Position numbers and translations under genes: made by a program. DNA of 64,000 bases from Mesostigma viride (lineage: Eukaryota > Streptophyta > Mesostigmatophyceae > Mesostigmatales > Mesostigmataceae). The notes under the pieces were generated by a model, which was not told the DNA's origin, made no database searches, and was given only the letters and a program-made list of their open reading frames with translations. Location of the stretch: contig RPFO01000246.1 of assembly GCA_009746045.1 (NCBI GenBank), positions 1-64,000 of the forward strand, in the 5' to 3' direction. Shown in pieces: positions 33,524-45,316 of this stretch. Position 1 is the first letter of the stretch; each line of letters begins with the position of its first letter.

Positions 33524-34050
33524 AAGCATGGTAACCATGGCACACTGCGCATGCATGGCACAGAATTGTACTTGCTGCGATATTAAATACAACATCACTT
33601 ACATCAGCTAGCATGCAGCACTTTTTGGTCAGCATGTTGGGTGTAGGTGTGCCCTAGGCCATGCATGCATTGTAATATTGTACACCAATCAACGCCATGC
33701 ACATGTGCAAACTACATGGTCGTACCGGGAAAGAATGTGCAAGAATGGAGGCCTAGAACACATGTGCACATAGCCATGCACATGCATGCCTCTTATACAG
33801 CGCCAAGAGTCATATAGATATTTCCAACCAACCTGTACGGCATGTGATCGACGCTCTCCCATTGGTATATACCAAGGGGACAACCATTGGTATATACGGT
33901 TGTCTCCTTGATACGTACACACCACTGACAGTACGTCACCACATGCCTGGGCTGGCGGGGGCCATGATTGGCCAATTCAGGGGAGGGTCCCATGGAAATG
34001 CAGAAAAAATGAAACTTCTAAATAACTGCAGAAATGCAATTATTTAACTC
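33524..34050. other. Spacer between LINE and DHHC gene
   Basis: No gene is supported. An imperfect hairpin lies at about 33869-33910: 'caaggggacaacc' is mirrored by 'ggttgtctccttg' around a palindromic 'ttggtatatac' loop. The bases 33984-34000 (GGGAGGGTCCCATGGAAA) match in reverse at about 60765-60785, suggesting a further dispersed element. Confidence 0.5.
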
Positions 34051-34150
34051 CGGTAGGGGTGCGCGCACCGTGCACCACTTTTTCACGGTACGGACGGGTA
34101 CCGCGAATTTTTTCGGCGCCAAAAAATTCGCGCCGGGACCGTCCCCTTAA
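34051..34150 (+). repeat. 100-bp hairpin element, copy 1
   Basis: CCGGTAGGGGTGCGCGC... to ...GGGACCGTCCCCTTAA is repeated, reverse-complemented, at 58886-58983 with only a few differences. Its second half folds on itself: ACCGCGAATTTTTTCGGCGC is followed by its near-reverse-complement. The element is non-coding. Confidence 0.88.
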
Positions 34151-34241
34151 ATGAGTTGATTCATCCTGATATACCCTCACTGAAAAAAAACATGCATTTG
34201 CATGCCATGGGTCAAAAAAAAAAAATACAGGCCTTGGTGCC

Positions 34242-37200
34242 TCAATCTCGAGAAGCACTGCCTCCCCCCGGTTCGTTGCACCAGAAGCGTGTCACTTTGA
34301 GATCACTTTCAAAATCAAGGCCTTTCCCGACATGGGTGGGAACGATGGGCAGCAGCCAGCACATGTTGTTGTGGCCCAGGACCTGCAAGGTGGCAGTAAA
34401 GTAGATGGACAATGAGGAAGCAATGAATAGACCATCATAGCAGGCATTGTGAACCATCCAAATCGCGTATCTACCATGGACACTGTTTAGTCTAATCCCT
34501 GCAGCGAAATGGAAGATATGCTTGTGTACTGATCAGGTTGCCCTGCAGTGCCTGGTATCGCTGCTTTCCTGGCGCCTTGTGCGGTCCAGTGTCGTAATGT
34601 AAGAGAACCCCTACATGGAAAAAGCGGAAGAAAATGGCTTGAGAAATAGCGAGCTAACGACTGCAAAGCAGTACCCACCTCATGGATGCACAGAACCTTG
34701 AGTACCTCGGAGATAACCAGAATTGCTAGGAAAAGCAGCAAAGGCCACCCAACAATGAAGCTTGCTAGTGGTTATTGGCCCTAAGGATAGCCGCTACAGT
34801 ACTGCATCGTCTGCCATCACTGTAGGACGACAGCTCAGATGAGGATTATGTCCCAATCTAGTACTAAATGGTTGGGGCATGATGCAGACGATAATTTCCT
34901 GGTTGCTTACCTTTTGTTTAATTACTTGATAATGAGATAGCATAGCGCTCCGTGGCATGCCTCTCCGCATGACAGGCAAGTACCATATTTACTTACTCAC
35001 TTACATACTTAATTATGGCAGCTTGAGGCAACACAGTCGCTAGTGATGCATGACTTAAACAAAGGCTGTTCGAATGCCTCGATGCACCCAGCCTCGAAAA
35101 CTCTCGAAAACTGTCTCAGCCCAGCAATCTATCAGCTCACCCCACACAAAAAACACAAATGAACACAACCAACTCAGCCAATGGATCCAAAGTACACGCC
35201 CCCACCGGACACACCAAGCAGACAGATTAAAGTGTGGCCATCATTAAGAGCAGATCTTCCAGTGCCACAGGTGACAGCAAGCAACCTAGGCAGTTGCTGC
35301 TATTGCTGTTGCCACGGGCAAAACAACTTCAGAGACCCATGCCAGCATCAATATCTGCCCTTCGTCATCTGCGTCACTTATTCCAATCAGTACTCACTCC
35401 TCTGGCACTGCCACATGCATGGCTCGAGCAGGATAGCTTTCGCATCAAGGTAACTGTTCCACTATTCTGTGTCATGCTGGCTGGGCAGCCACTGGCTGGC
35501 AACAGGCTCCTAGCCATCTGCCCCAAAACCTTAAATCCCCATGCCTATACCTCGCAACAAGATAGCGCCCCGCCACTAGTGCTCACCACGAGCAGGTGTT
35601 GTGTAGTTGCACGTTGGTAGCTCACCATGTGCAGGTTGTTGCAGAAGCCCACGTCGTAGGGGTGCAGCGGCTCCTGCAATGGCAGGAGCGTGCCGCTGCT
35701 GGTCGCCGCGCTGCCGCCGTGACAGCTGGCGCGCTCCTCGCGGAACCGTCGGGAGTAGACCGCGCGCACGCCCTCGTAATGCTGGATGCGAGCACCAATG
35801 ACGGTGGCGGGATGAGGCAAGGGTGCCATGGACGACGGGAGGATAAGTGAGAGGAGGGTGCGGATGAAGTTTTCGCACCCCTGCCCGCGCCATGCCACGA
35901 CCGATGCCACTTGGTTAAGCACCCCTGCCCGCGCCATGCCACGGCCGATGCTTCTTGTACAAGCACCCCTGCCAGCGCCATGCCACGACCGATGCTATGT
36001 GTACAAGCACCCCTGCCAGCGCCATGCCACGACCGATGCTATGTGTACAAGCACCCCTGCCAGCGCCATGCCACGACCGATGCTACGTGTACAAGCACCC
36101 CTGCCAGCGCCATGCCACGACCGATGCTATGTGTACAAGCACCCCTGCCAGCGCCATGCCACGACCGATGCTATGTGTACAAGCACCCCTGCCAGCGCCA
36201 TGCCACCGCCGATGCTACGTGTATAAGCACCCCTGCCAGCCCCATGCCACGACCGATGCTACGTGTATAAGCACCCTGCCAGCTGCCTTCATCAACGGAG
36301 CCTGCGATGAAGAGCCAAGCAGCCTCCACCTGGCAGAAAGCATACCCATCCTAGCGCAAGCTCTGATCGCCTCTAGCCATTTGATTAGTATCATGTATAT
36401 GATCATGTATATCATTCCCATCTGGCATCTTCGCCTGAGCGGCACAAGCCGTCCTCCCGCAGAATACTGGATAGCCGCTTGCATCGTCACACCCAGAGAA
36501 CGCGGGACGTGGGGCCTGCCTCACGCCCACTCATGCCACTTCCATCTGGGCACCATGCCGGTGGAACGCACCATGCAAGCTCTTGATGGTAAAGGAAAGC
36601 CATCGCTTTCTGTTTCTGCCCTGCTTGAGTTGATAATTATTACGTGACCTGTGACACTGTGCCTGGGATCATTCTACCAGCAACCCCACCTCTTCAGATT
36701 TTTACACAACGATACAAACCCTGACAACCAAAAAAGTTGCATTGGTTGACAACGCCAAACTATACGCCAATCCATCCCAACCATAATCACCCAGACAATC
36801 ACAAGGGGATAACCAGATGAGTTCCATGTTCAGCTGACCTGCGCATGATGGCATGAGGCGCCCGCCTTGACTGTTGTGTGGCTCATGCCCCTCTTCCCTG
36901 ACGACTTTCATATGACTATTAAATGACTATTGTACGACTATCCTATGAATATCTAATGATAGCCACGTGGTTCACGTGGTTGCTTCCCTCAACATGTGCC
37001 CGGTCTGTTTGCGCGCTTACCTCGATGGTCGTGCGGTTCTTTGCGAGCAGGTACAGATGCCAGCCGAATAGGATGGACAGAGCGATGCTCAGCGGCACTA
37101 CCAGCACCGCACCACTGACCTGTGCATGCCTCGCGCGCAGGGGTGGTGGACGCGCAAACACAGCCAGGCAAGATGCACTGGGGTAAGACGGTCAGGCCAG

Positions 37201-40200
37201 GGCAGGACAGGCATGCATGCGGGCAGCACGATCACGATAACAGCAAGAAGGAAAGGCATACTGAGTGGGCCAAATGTTTGTGCGGGTAATCATTCTGCGC
37301 AACCGCCCCCATCGTCCATGTAATAAAGACGCCCACTAGACAGCCAAGCGCGGTGTGCCACCATCCCTGTGACTGTTACAATGCACTACTTTCCACGCAA
37401 AGGATGCCCCAGCCCACATCCGCCCCTCCCGTCACACAGCACTTCCACCACCCCATCACCGCAACCGCCCCACCAAAATGGTGGTGACTGCACTTGCCTT
37501 CACCAGTGCCAAGAAAACCACTTGCCTTCACCAGCGCCAAGAAAACCACTTGCCTTCACCAGCGCCAAGAAAACCACTTGCCTTCACCAGCGCCAAGAAA
37601 ACCACTTGCCTTCACCAGTGCCAAGAAAACCACTTGCCTTCACCAGCGCCAAGAAAACCACTTGCCTTCACCAGTGCCAAGAAAACCACTTGCCTTCACC
37701 AGCGCCAAGAAAACCACTTGCCTTCACCAGTGCCAAGAAAACCACTTGCGTTCACCAGTGCCAAGAAAACCACTTGCCTTCACCAGCGCCAAGAAAACCA
37801 CTTGCCTTCACCAGCGCCAAGAAAACCACTTGCCTTCACCAGCGCCAAGAAAACCACTTGCCTTCACCAGCGCCAAGAAAACCACTTGCCTTCACCAGTG
37901 CCAAGAAAACCACTTGCCTTCACCAGCGCCAAGAAAACCACTTGCCTTCACCAGCGCCAAGAAAACCACTTGCCTTCACCAGCGCCAAGAAAACCACTTG
38001 CCTTCACCAGCGCCCAGAAAACCACTTGCCTTCACCAGCGCCAAGAAAACCACTTGCCTTCACCAGTGCCAAGAAAACCACTTGCCTTCACCAGCGCCAA
38101 GAAAACCACTTGCCTTCACCAGCGCCAAGAAAACCACTTGCCTTCACCAGCGCCAAGAAAACCACTTGCCTTCACCAGCGCCCAGAAAACCACTTGCCTT
38201 CACCAGCGCCAAGAAAACCACTTGCCTTCACCAGCGCCAAGAAAACCACTTGCCTTCACCAGCGCCAAGAAAACCACTTGCCTTCACCAGCGCCAAGAAA
38301 ACCACTTGCCTTCACCAGCGCCAAGAAAACCACTTGCCTTCACCAGCGCCAAGAAAACCACTTGCCTTCACCAGCGCCAAGAAAACCACTTGCCTTCACC
38401 AGCGCCAAGAATGCCTGCCAGTGGTCATGGTAGGCCCCCCCACGCATGTTGCCGCGTGTCGAGGGCGGCGGCGTGTCGAGGGCACACAGGGCGTGCGCAA
38501 TGTACAGGATCTGGAATATGGGTGGGTGATGGCAACCACGTACGCATGCACACACGAACACCCGCCCCACGGAAAAAAAAAAACATGCACAGGCACACAC
38601 GAACATATACAGACGCCAGCATACAAAAAGGCACACACACCCCAAAAGGCATACACACAGACACAAATGCAATCATACGCATAGGTACACGCACAAACAG
38701 ACCCCAATGCACGCAGGCGCAAATGTACGCAAGAGCAAAAAGACAGATCATGCAATACATGACGTGAGCACACAAATGGGCCATGCACCGGACCACATGG
38801 CACACGAACACACACGATTGTCTACAAGCACCCACATGAATGTCCAAGCCTGTCATCCAAGAGCTAACCCGACCCGATGGGGCACTGCCAAGGGATGTCA
38901 AAACATATTAGGAGGCAAGCGATCTGCAACCCGTTTCCCGTCTGGCCCTCCCATACAGTCAGAGGCGGAAGACCAAGCCTTGAAAGTTGCACAACATTAC
39001 CACCAGGAACACAGAAATACCTGTGGGCAGCGACATGGGAGGTGCCAGGATAGGCTTAGGGCTTAATTAAGGACAACTGCGGCTACCGAGGCTTGACCAT
39101 GAGGAGGACCAAAACAGGTGCATGCCAGTCCCTAGCATGACTTACACAACCTGAAGGCTGGCTCACAAAAGCTGGACTGGTAACAAGGATGGGTGCTGCT
39201 GACAGAATCTCAAAAAACACGGCCTGCCACTCACAGACTCCCTCCGTTTAAATCCTGACCTGCGAAATTGTGCTAAGTAGTCATGACATGGTGAACCTGA
39301 GACGAGCCACGAGGCATCCCCCCTACTCGCATCTCACAACTGCTGCTTCCCAGTTCATTGACCAATCCTTACACACTGTAAGCAACATCTGCAAATTACA
39401 CGGCTGCCCCTCTGACGCACCGTGGCATGCCAGCTGGCGGCCACGGTGTAGAGCAGGAACAGGAGGAAGTGCTTCAGGTTGCCGTGGCCGACGCAGTTGT
39501 TGATCCAGACGCAGTGGTGGTCCATGCGCAGGACGCACATGCCGCACTCCCGGCAGTGGTGGCACCGCGCGGGCTTGTAATTCTTGCATTTCTGGCACAC
39601 GCGGATTCGCCCTCCCTGCGTATGCACACGGCCGAAGCGAAGCACGAACGAGTGGAAAGATCTTCAGCTTCCCACATACAGTTTGTGGATGACCCGCGGC
39701 AGAAACGGAAGTGCATGCGTGACCCGCAGCAGAAAAGAATAATTGAATGCTAATAACTGCAGCCTGGAAAACATTACTTTAGCCAGACGATGCCGCACAT
39801 GTTCCCATACCGATTGTGAATTAATACTCGCAAACTCACACACGCGCATAATGCATGCAAATTGTAACGAAAACGTACCTTCCCCTTGACTTCAACCACC
39901 GACGGGTGTGAGTTTTGTGACCCTGATTCCAGCATATCTGGAACCCATCCTTGAGGCACCGTCCCTGGATGGGAGATTACCGCTCTTATGTACGACGCGA
40001 TCGCAAGAATGTTCAACATTGTGAAAACAAGTACATGGAAAACGCCGGGCACGCTCGTGCTGAACCATGGAAGGATAATCAAAAGCACGACGATGACGTA
40101 CTCGATTAGGAAAAAAGATAAAACGCTTATCACTGCGGGGTTGAAAGTCCTGCATTTACCATTACTTGCATATATATCGCCCATTGGACAAGTCGGGACA

Positions 40201-40217
40201 TCAGAATAGGCGAACAC
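34242..40217 (-). CDS. DHHC-type protein S-acyltransferase (palmitoyltransferase)
   Basis: This integral membrane enzyme transfers palmitate from CoA to cysteines of target proteins through an acyl-Cys intermediate. Five exons join in phase: 39879-40217, 39421-39615, 37021-37119, 35626-35781 and 34242-34382. The total is 930 nt, or 309 residues. Two hydrophobic helices occupy residues about 27-80 ([20 protein letters not shown] and [18 protein letters not shown]). The Cys-rich domain is [30 protein letters not shown], with the catalytic D-H-H-C at about 145-148, followed by VWINNCVG and two more helices ([11 protein letters not shown] and [21 protein letters not shown]). The TTxE motif (TTIE, about 208-211) and a PYDVG block follow, then [13 protein letters not shown]. 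The layout resembles plant PAT family members. Introns of 1.2-2.3 kb hold large minisatellites. There is no frameshift. ATG 40217 is the first Met in the frame before helix 1. Confidence 0.92.
35880..36285. repeat. 44-bp minisatellite in a DHHC-gene intron
   Basis: About nine copies of a 44-bp unit (CAAGCACCCCTGCCAGCGCC, ATGCCACGACCGATGCTATG, TGTA). Differences between copies are few (CGTGTA or TGTGTA, ACGACC or ACCGCC). The array lies in the 35782-37020 intron. It is open in several frames purely through its composition. Confidence 0.93.
37485..38411. repeat. 28-bp minisatellite in a DHHC-gene intron
   Basis: About 33 copies of a 28-bp unit (CACTTGCCTTCACCAGCGCC plus AAGAAAAC), almost identical throughout. 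Variation is mainly AGCGCC or AGTGCC, with a rare CCCAGAAAAC. Because 28 is not a multiple of three, the unit reads in three successive frames without stops and gives long false ORFs. The array lies in the 37120-39420 intron. Purine bias after position 20 leaves the strands compositionally unequal. Confidence 0.95.
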
Positions 40218-41042
40218 AAACAGGCAGGGACGAATGCTACCAAGGGATACTATGGAAATTCGGCAGCGAGCGGTAAATTAAGACCATGGCGCCTCTAAAA
40301 GCGTAATTACTGTGTGGGGGGGGGTCCGGGCCGTCGGTGTCGGCAATTCGACGTTAATATCGACTTCCATAATGCACACGTCTTCTGGCGTTGGTGAAAA
40401 AAATCGTGGTCAAGTCCTTGGTCCAACGTGAAATAACTCAAATAACTGTCTTATATTGGTCTTATATGAAATAAGACATGACTCAGCGAATACTCTCAAG
40501 ATGATGCTGTCGGAGCGCACATGTATTTGTACTTTGGCTCAGAACTTTGGCTACTGTAATACCATAGGTTATTTTCCAGCGTAAAAACTGGCTAAGGTAG
40601 CAGTACAGTGGCTAGAACTAAGAACAGTATCAGTTCCAATCCGTTGCACGTGATCCGGTGATCGGTGATCGTCCATCTTTCTGCTTTGCTAGCATAAATT
40701 TGTCCGCCACAGGATTGCATGAAGGGGGACGTTCTGCCACAGGTCTGCCATGTTATTTGTTAAAAACTCCAGCGGAATCCGGTTTGCGTCCCACAGCAGG
40801 TTCTAGTAGTGAGCGATACGATATCTTCGTAGTGCAAACATGGTCAGCAAAATATGTTAATATTTAGCTGCCGCACTAATTCCATGTACATCCACGCCAA
40901 CTGCTGCCCGACATCGTCTGGTCTCTTTAGCTCTCAGCTTTTTTTTCAGGGCAGTTTGGGTTTGGTCCGTTGTTGTCCGGCTCACTGGCAATTCAATGCA
41001 AGTAGGCGATCACGACTCACGCCACCGCTCAGCGTGCAGTCA
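40218..41042. other. 5' region of the DHHC gene and gene-free spacer
   Basis: No gene is supported. The first few hundred bases must contain the DHHC promoter; I see no clear core element. A G-run lies at 40314-40324. Confidence 0.45.
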
Positions 41043-41175
41043 TATCAGCGTTCGACCCTGGTCGCGTCATCAAACCCCGACCGGTTCCAGAGGACCAGTC
41101 ATTGCAATATCTGCACGGGCGTGCTCCTGGATCCGGTGGAGGGCCCTTGCGAGCACCTTACCTGAATGACTAGCT
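41043..41175 (+). pseudogene. Duplicated, broken copy of the RING-finger first exon
   Basis: The bases from 'gcgttcgaccctggtcgcgt' onward match the minus-strand first exon of the RING/WD40 gene from its start codon region (55303 downward). The match runs through FDPGRVIK, the first RING cysteines and [10 protein letters not shown], at roughly 85-90% identity over about 120 bp. The copy has no ATG at the matching place. It shifts frame at the first zinc pair ('gaccagtcattgc') and breaks off after the Cys-His pair with a deletion and a stop. The flanks do not resemble those of the parent. It is a non-functional fragment or one exon of a decayed paralogue. Confidence 0.82.
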
Positions 41176-44100
41176 ATCATGGTCGACAGGCTGCCCTGTA
41201 TATTTAAGTTAAGAAAGGAATTTTTCATTGTTTACCAAGCTAGCTAGGGCATTCGATACGGTAATAGGTGAATATTGGATGTCCTGTGGGTGGTCGATCC
41301 TCCATGCCTGTACCGGGTCCAGTGAGACAGCTTTGAGATGATCATCCGTTAGCAGGAGGGGTGACATTGAGCCAAGCTAAATAGGGGCCGGATCCTGCAG
41401 CCGCCGGTCCAGAATGTCTGGCCCCTATTTCCATACTAGGGGCCCGTGCAGCTACCGGCACCGCCAATTCTAGCTAGCCCCCATCTTTTCGGCCCCTATA
41501 GGGGAGATTCCAGGGGCCGAATTTTAATGCAGCCGCCAGCCCTAGATTTCGGGCCCCCATATTGTACAGCAGGCGCGGCATGCCGCATCATGCCACGTGG
41601 CGTCCCATCTTGCCATGCCCTGGATGCCAGCTATGTACGGGCCTACGGATGCCTACACAAGAAACTGTGTCCGTCGGCATCCGTCCTCACGCCGCGCCGC
41701 GCTATACTGTCATGCAGTCTGCAGATGTCTTGCCCAGTTCAGTTCAGTTCAGTTCAGTTTAGTTGGAATCCCACGCCGGTCATATCCAACAGAGATCAGT
41801 AGTGTAGCGACGTAAGTAGATCGGATGGTACTAGGGTACTGTGATATTTTTTGCCCAGTAATTGCCTGTCGCCGGAGAGGCATATATTTGGAATACATAA
41901 ACGTACACCTATTTACCTGGAAAAATTGCCTGTCACCGGAGAGGCATGCCGGCATCAAGCCAAGTGGCGCCTCATCAAGCCACGTGGCGCCTCATCTTGC
42001 CACGTGGTGCCGCATCTTGCCACGTGGTGCCGCAGCTCGGCCACGTAGCGCTGCGCTATTGGGGGCCAGTAATACGGGGCCACCGCCGCCGACCCTCGTT
42101 TTACTCGCCAGCCCCTATTTCAATTCAGGGGCCGGCGCTTACCGCAGCAGTCAGGCCCTGGGACGGGCCCCTAGTATCCAGGAAATTTTGCCTGGAGATG
42201 TCACCCCTCCTCCGCTAGCTTGTTCTGAGAAGGGGACCCCAATGTCAGGTCTGCACCGCTGACAACGTCACTCCGCTGTCAGTCCCCCCTGCACACCGGG
42301 GGGTGGCAGGGCTCTGTGCTGTCCCCATTAGTCTCGTGGTCTCCCCAATAGGCCCTGTGCTCTCCCCATACTACTAGTTATTCACCATTGTGGTGTCCAA
42401 CTAAATTGTACGGCGAGCACCAGACTGACGGAGCTTTGCATGCGGCAGCTGCCCAGGTTGAAGGGCGGCTGCCGGGCATTCCGATTATGGAGAACGCCAA
42501 CGCCCATGGTGAGGTCGACCCACCCGTTATGCCAGCTGATCAGCGATCTGACTTCATGCTGATAATGTGAGAAGGCAGCTCGGATAAGGATTATATCCTC
42601 ATATAATGCTGGCTAGGGTTGGGGTATGATACATACAGGCGGTTACTTTCTGAACTTGCCTGTATATCATGGGCTTAGGGTAGTACTCCCTGACACGGCC
42701 ACGCGCGTGGCACACAGGCCGGTATAAAGTAAGTCCATGCGCAGAGGCACACATGTACTTACTAAATTATGATGGAGTGCGGAATGTATTCTACCGGACT
42801 AATTAATTGTCACGTAGACTGCGTCATGTGGGTACCAATAACTTGCAACCTTCTACCCCTTTATACACAGTGAGAATGAAGGTATCGAGGGTGCACTAGC
42901 TTTGCTCAATGCCCCAGTGGGCAGGCCGCCACATAGCGATGATCTCCGCGCACCCTGGTGCGGGCACAGTTGTGGGTGCAAGACAACAAGGAACGTATAC
43001 TAAGCAGGTCTCCTTGGTATACTAAGCTAAATACTACTATCTATATAACTTCCGGCCTGCGCTGGTTGTCTCCTTGATAATCATCTACTAATCGAGCTTC
43101 TACTCTAGATATCTAGGGGGTGCATGCAGTCGTGCAGGTGTACACCGCCCACATCGGATCGAAGTTTTACAAAATATAAAGAATTGCTAGAAACCTTTCC
43201 GCCTAAAAGCATTAAAACAAACAAAGAAACTTAAATCAACCAAATCTCGGGCCCAGGTGTGGACAGGGTTATAGGGATGAACTAGCAAACAAACAAAGTA
43301 AACAGATTGCCGGCCCAGTGTGGGTATTCTTGGGGAAACAACAAGCAAACAACAGAAAAGCCGGGGATCTTACTGTAGCAAACAGATTAATTAAACTCTC
43401 GTGCTCCCGTTAAATTACAAATACCTGGCTGCGATTGAACAGCTGCACGGCGAAATCACAAACTTAAACGAATTTAATTTAACTAGACGAAGAAAAGCTG
43501 GGGACCCTGTAGACTTTGCTCGATCCCAACAAACGATCCAGGGAAATTCAAAATGCAACCAGGGCGCATGCAGAAACTGCAGGGGTATGCATTACAACTT
43601 TTGAGTAATTTTATTACTCTAATGTTCAAGTTTGTGTAATTACTTATCTAATTATGAGATTAGCAAGGCACTCCATGGCATGCCACTGCAAAGGGGGACA
43701 TTAGACGTGACGGGCTTGCATGTGGGCCTAGCTAGCAACATATAGCCAACTTGATAGATAGGAAGCTCACATGCACGTAGTATATAGATCAGCTTGCATG
43801 CATGGGCGTCCCTCCTGCTTAGTTGGGCCGATCGTTGATCTAGTGATCACCTCAAATTAATGAAATTAACACAGATGTACAGACAAATCACGGCTGTGAT
43901 ATCTCAAGTTTATTTTTGCTAGTGTGCATGCATGCTTCTAGCTACTGCAGCTAGTATACACTTCACCTGTGCGGCTGGCTGGGGCCCAGCTGGCGGGACA
44001 CATGCAATTACATGGGCATTTCAGCTTTCCTCGCCCAATGCGACAGAGGGTACCACTCGTGTATAGGAGCCTCCAACCTGCTTGACAGAAGCTAGGCTGC

Positions 44101-45316
44101 CCAGCACTACTTGTATGTGATACGCATTGGAGTGGTGTGGCAGTTAAGTCTAGAACACAACAGGGTTGTCATGTAGGATGACAGATGGTGCACGGAGGAC
44201 TGCAGCCTCCGCCTCTGCCTCAGTGTGCTCAGCCTGAGTAAGCAGTTTGGCGCTATAGCCGGCTAAAGAGAAGCCTGCTGTGCGTGAGGTGATGCGTGAG
44301 ATGGGGTGCCACGTTTGAATTTCTAGCCATCTCATGGACAGAACTTTCGGCAAGTGCTATCTCCTGGTACAGGCACAGAGTTACCACATCAGGACGGTCT
44401 TGGCAGGATACTGGACGCCTCAAACACGGCAGCCAAATACACGCGCACTCACCTCTGTACCATTGTTTAGCTGGGGCTCCACTGGGAATGCCCTTTTAAA
44501 TCCACCACATGCCTTAGGGACTCCCTGCTCAGTGTCCTAGCGCCTCAACCGATGGGTATTTGACGTCACCTCGCTAGCGCAATAATTATACTGGATGTTG
44601 GCCTGGCAGCGCCGTGCTTGACGATCAGACCCATTAGGGACCTCGCAGTCTCAAAGTTATGCTGCCTCTCACATCAAGTACGTCTGGCCTGAAGCGATAG
44701 CTCATTGGCTTGTCGGCACCTGCCACACCTGAGGGAGTAAAAACATCATGGGGAGGGGGGGGAAAAAGACAAGACTGCACAAGGCTCAATGTATGTGCAT
44801 GTGTTGCGATGTGCGTGTGTTGCGGGTGTAGGGGGTGGAGGGGTGGATGGGTGGGGTGGGGGGGAGGAGGAGAGTGGGGAACATTTACAGGTCAAGGCAA
44901 CACCGAGGGATGAGAAATGGAACGCACATACCGTCGCACTGACCGCGCTTGTTAAGTGGGTCGATTCTTACTATGCGGTATGCATGAAGGCTATCAGTCA
45001 CGAAGCCAGCATGTCGACAGTAACCATAGACAGTAGACATAAAACATAGACACCGTCCCAAAAGTAGGTCAAAATAGACCCATTGCGCTGTACTAAACTT
45101 GCCAGAGGCGCACGTGTTCTTCACTAGCCATAGTGCCACACATGTCAGCTCGTTGCTCATGGCTTGAATTTGTACAAGAAAGATACTGCACAGATCGCTG
45201 CCAATGTCCATCAAACTCCAAGACTGAACATGCACTTTATAACAGAAAGCAATAACGCGCGTTTGTAACTGCCCCCTTCATCAATTGCCCGGGAAAACAA
45301 GGTCGCCCCCACCCAC
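41176..45316. other. Gene-poor region with dispersed repeat fragments
   Basis: I see no gene to support. Contents: (CAGTT)n at 41738-41760; a 20-bp tandem motif 'gccacgtggcgcctcatctt' about five times at 41945-42055; a duplicated 'ttgcctgtcgccggagaggcat' (41862 and 41927); a block at 42570-42650 resembling 34827-34910; a diverged copy of the dispersed retroposon at about 42800-43000; and AT-rich unique DNA at 43050-44300. The last exon or exons of the RING/WD40 gene should lie in 44.0-45.3 kb but I cannot place them. Confidence 0.5.

Noticed and set aside
37369-38767. Three overlapping frames of 350-430 codons
   Set aside because: The 28-bp repeat reads in all three frames in turn. The whole array lies inside a DHHC-gene intron proven by phase on both sides.
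42388-42570. 60-codon plus-strand frame
   Set aside because: Short, no splice partners, no recognised family. It lies next to sequence repeated at 34.8 kb.
44150-45235. Terminal exon of the RING/WD40 gene (candidates beginning at 45223 or near 44330)
   Set aside because: The acceptor sites are plausible, but codon composition is unlike the other exons and neither gives a WD40-like end. Left unresolved.
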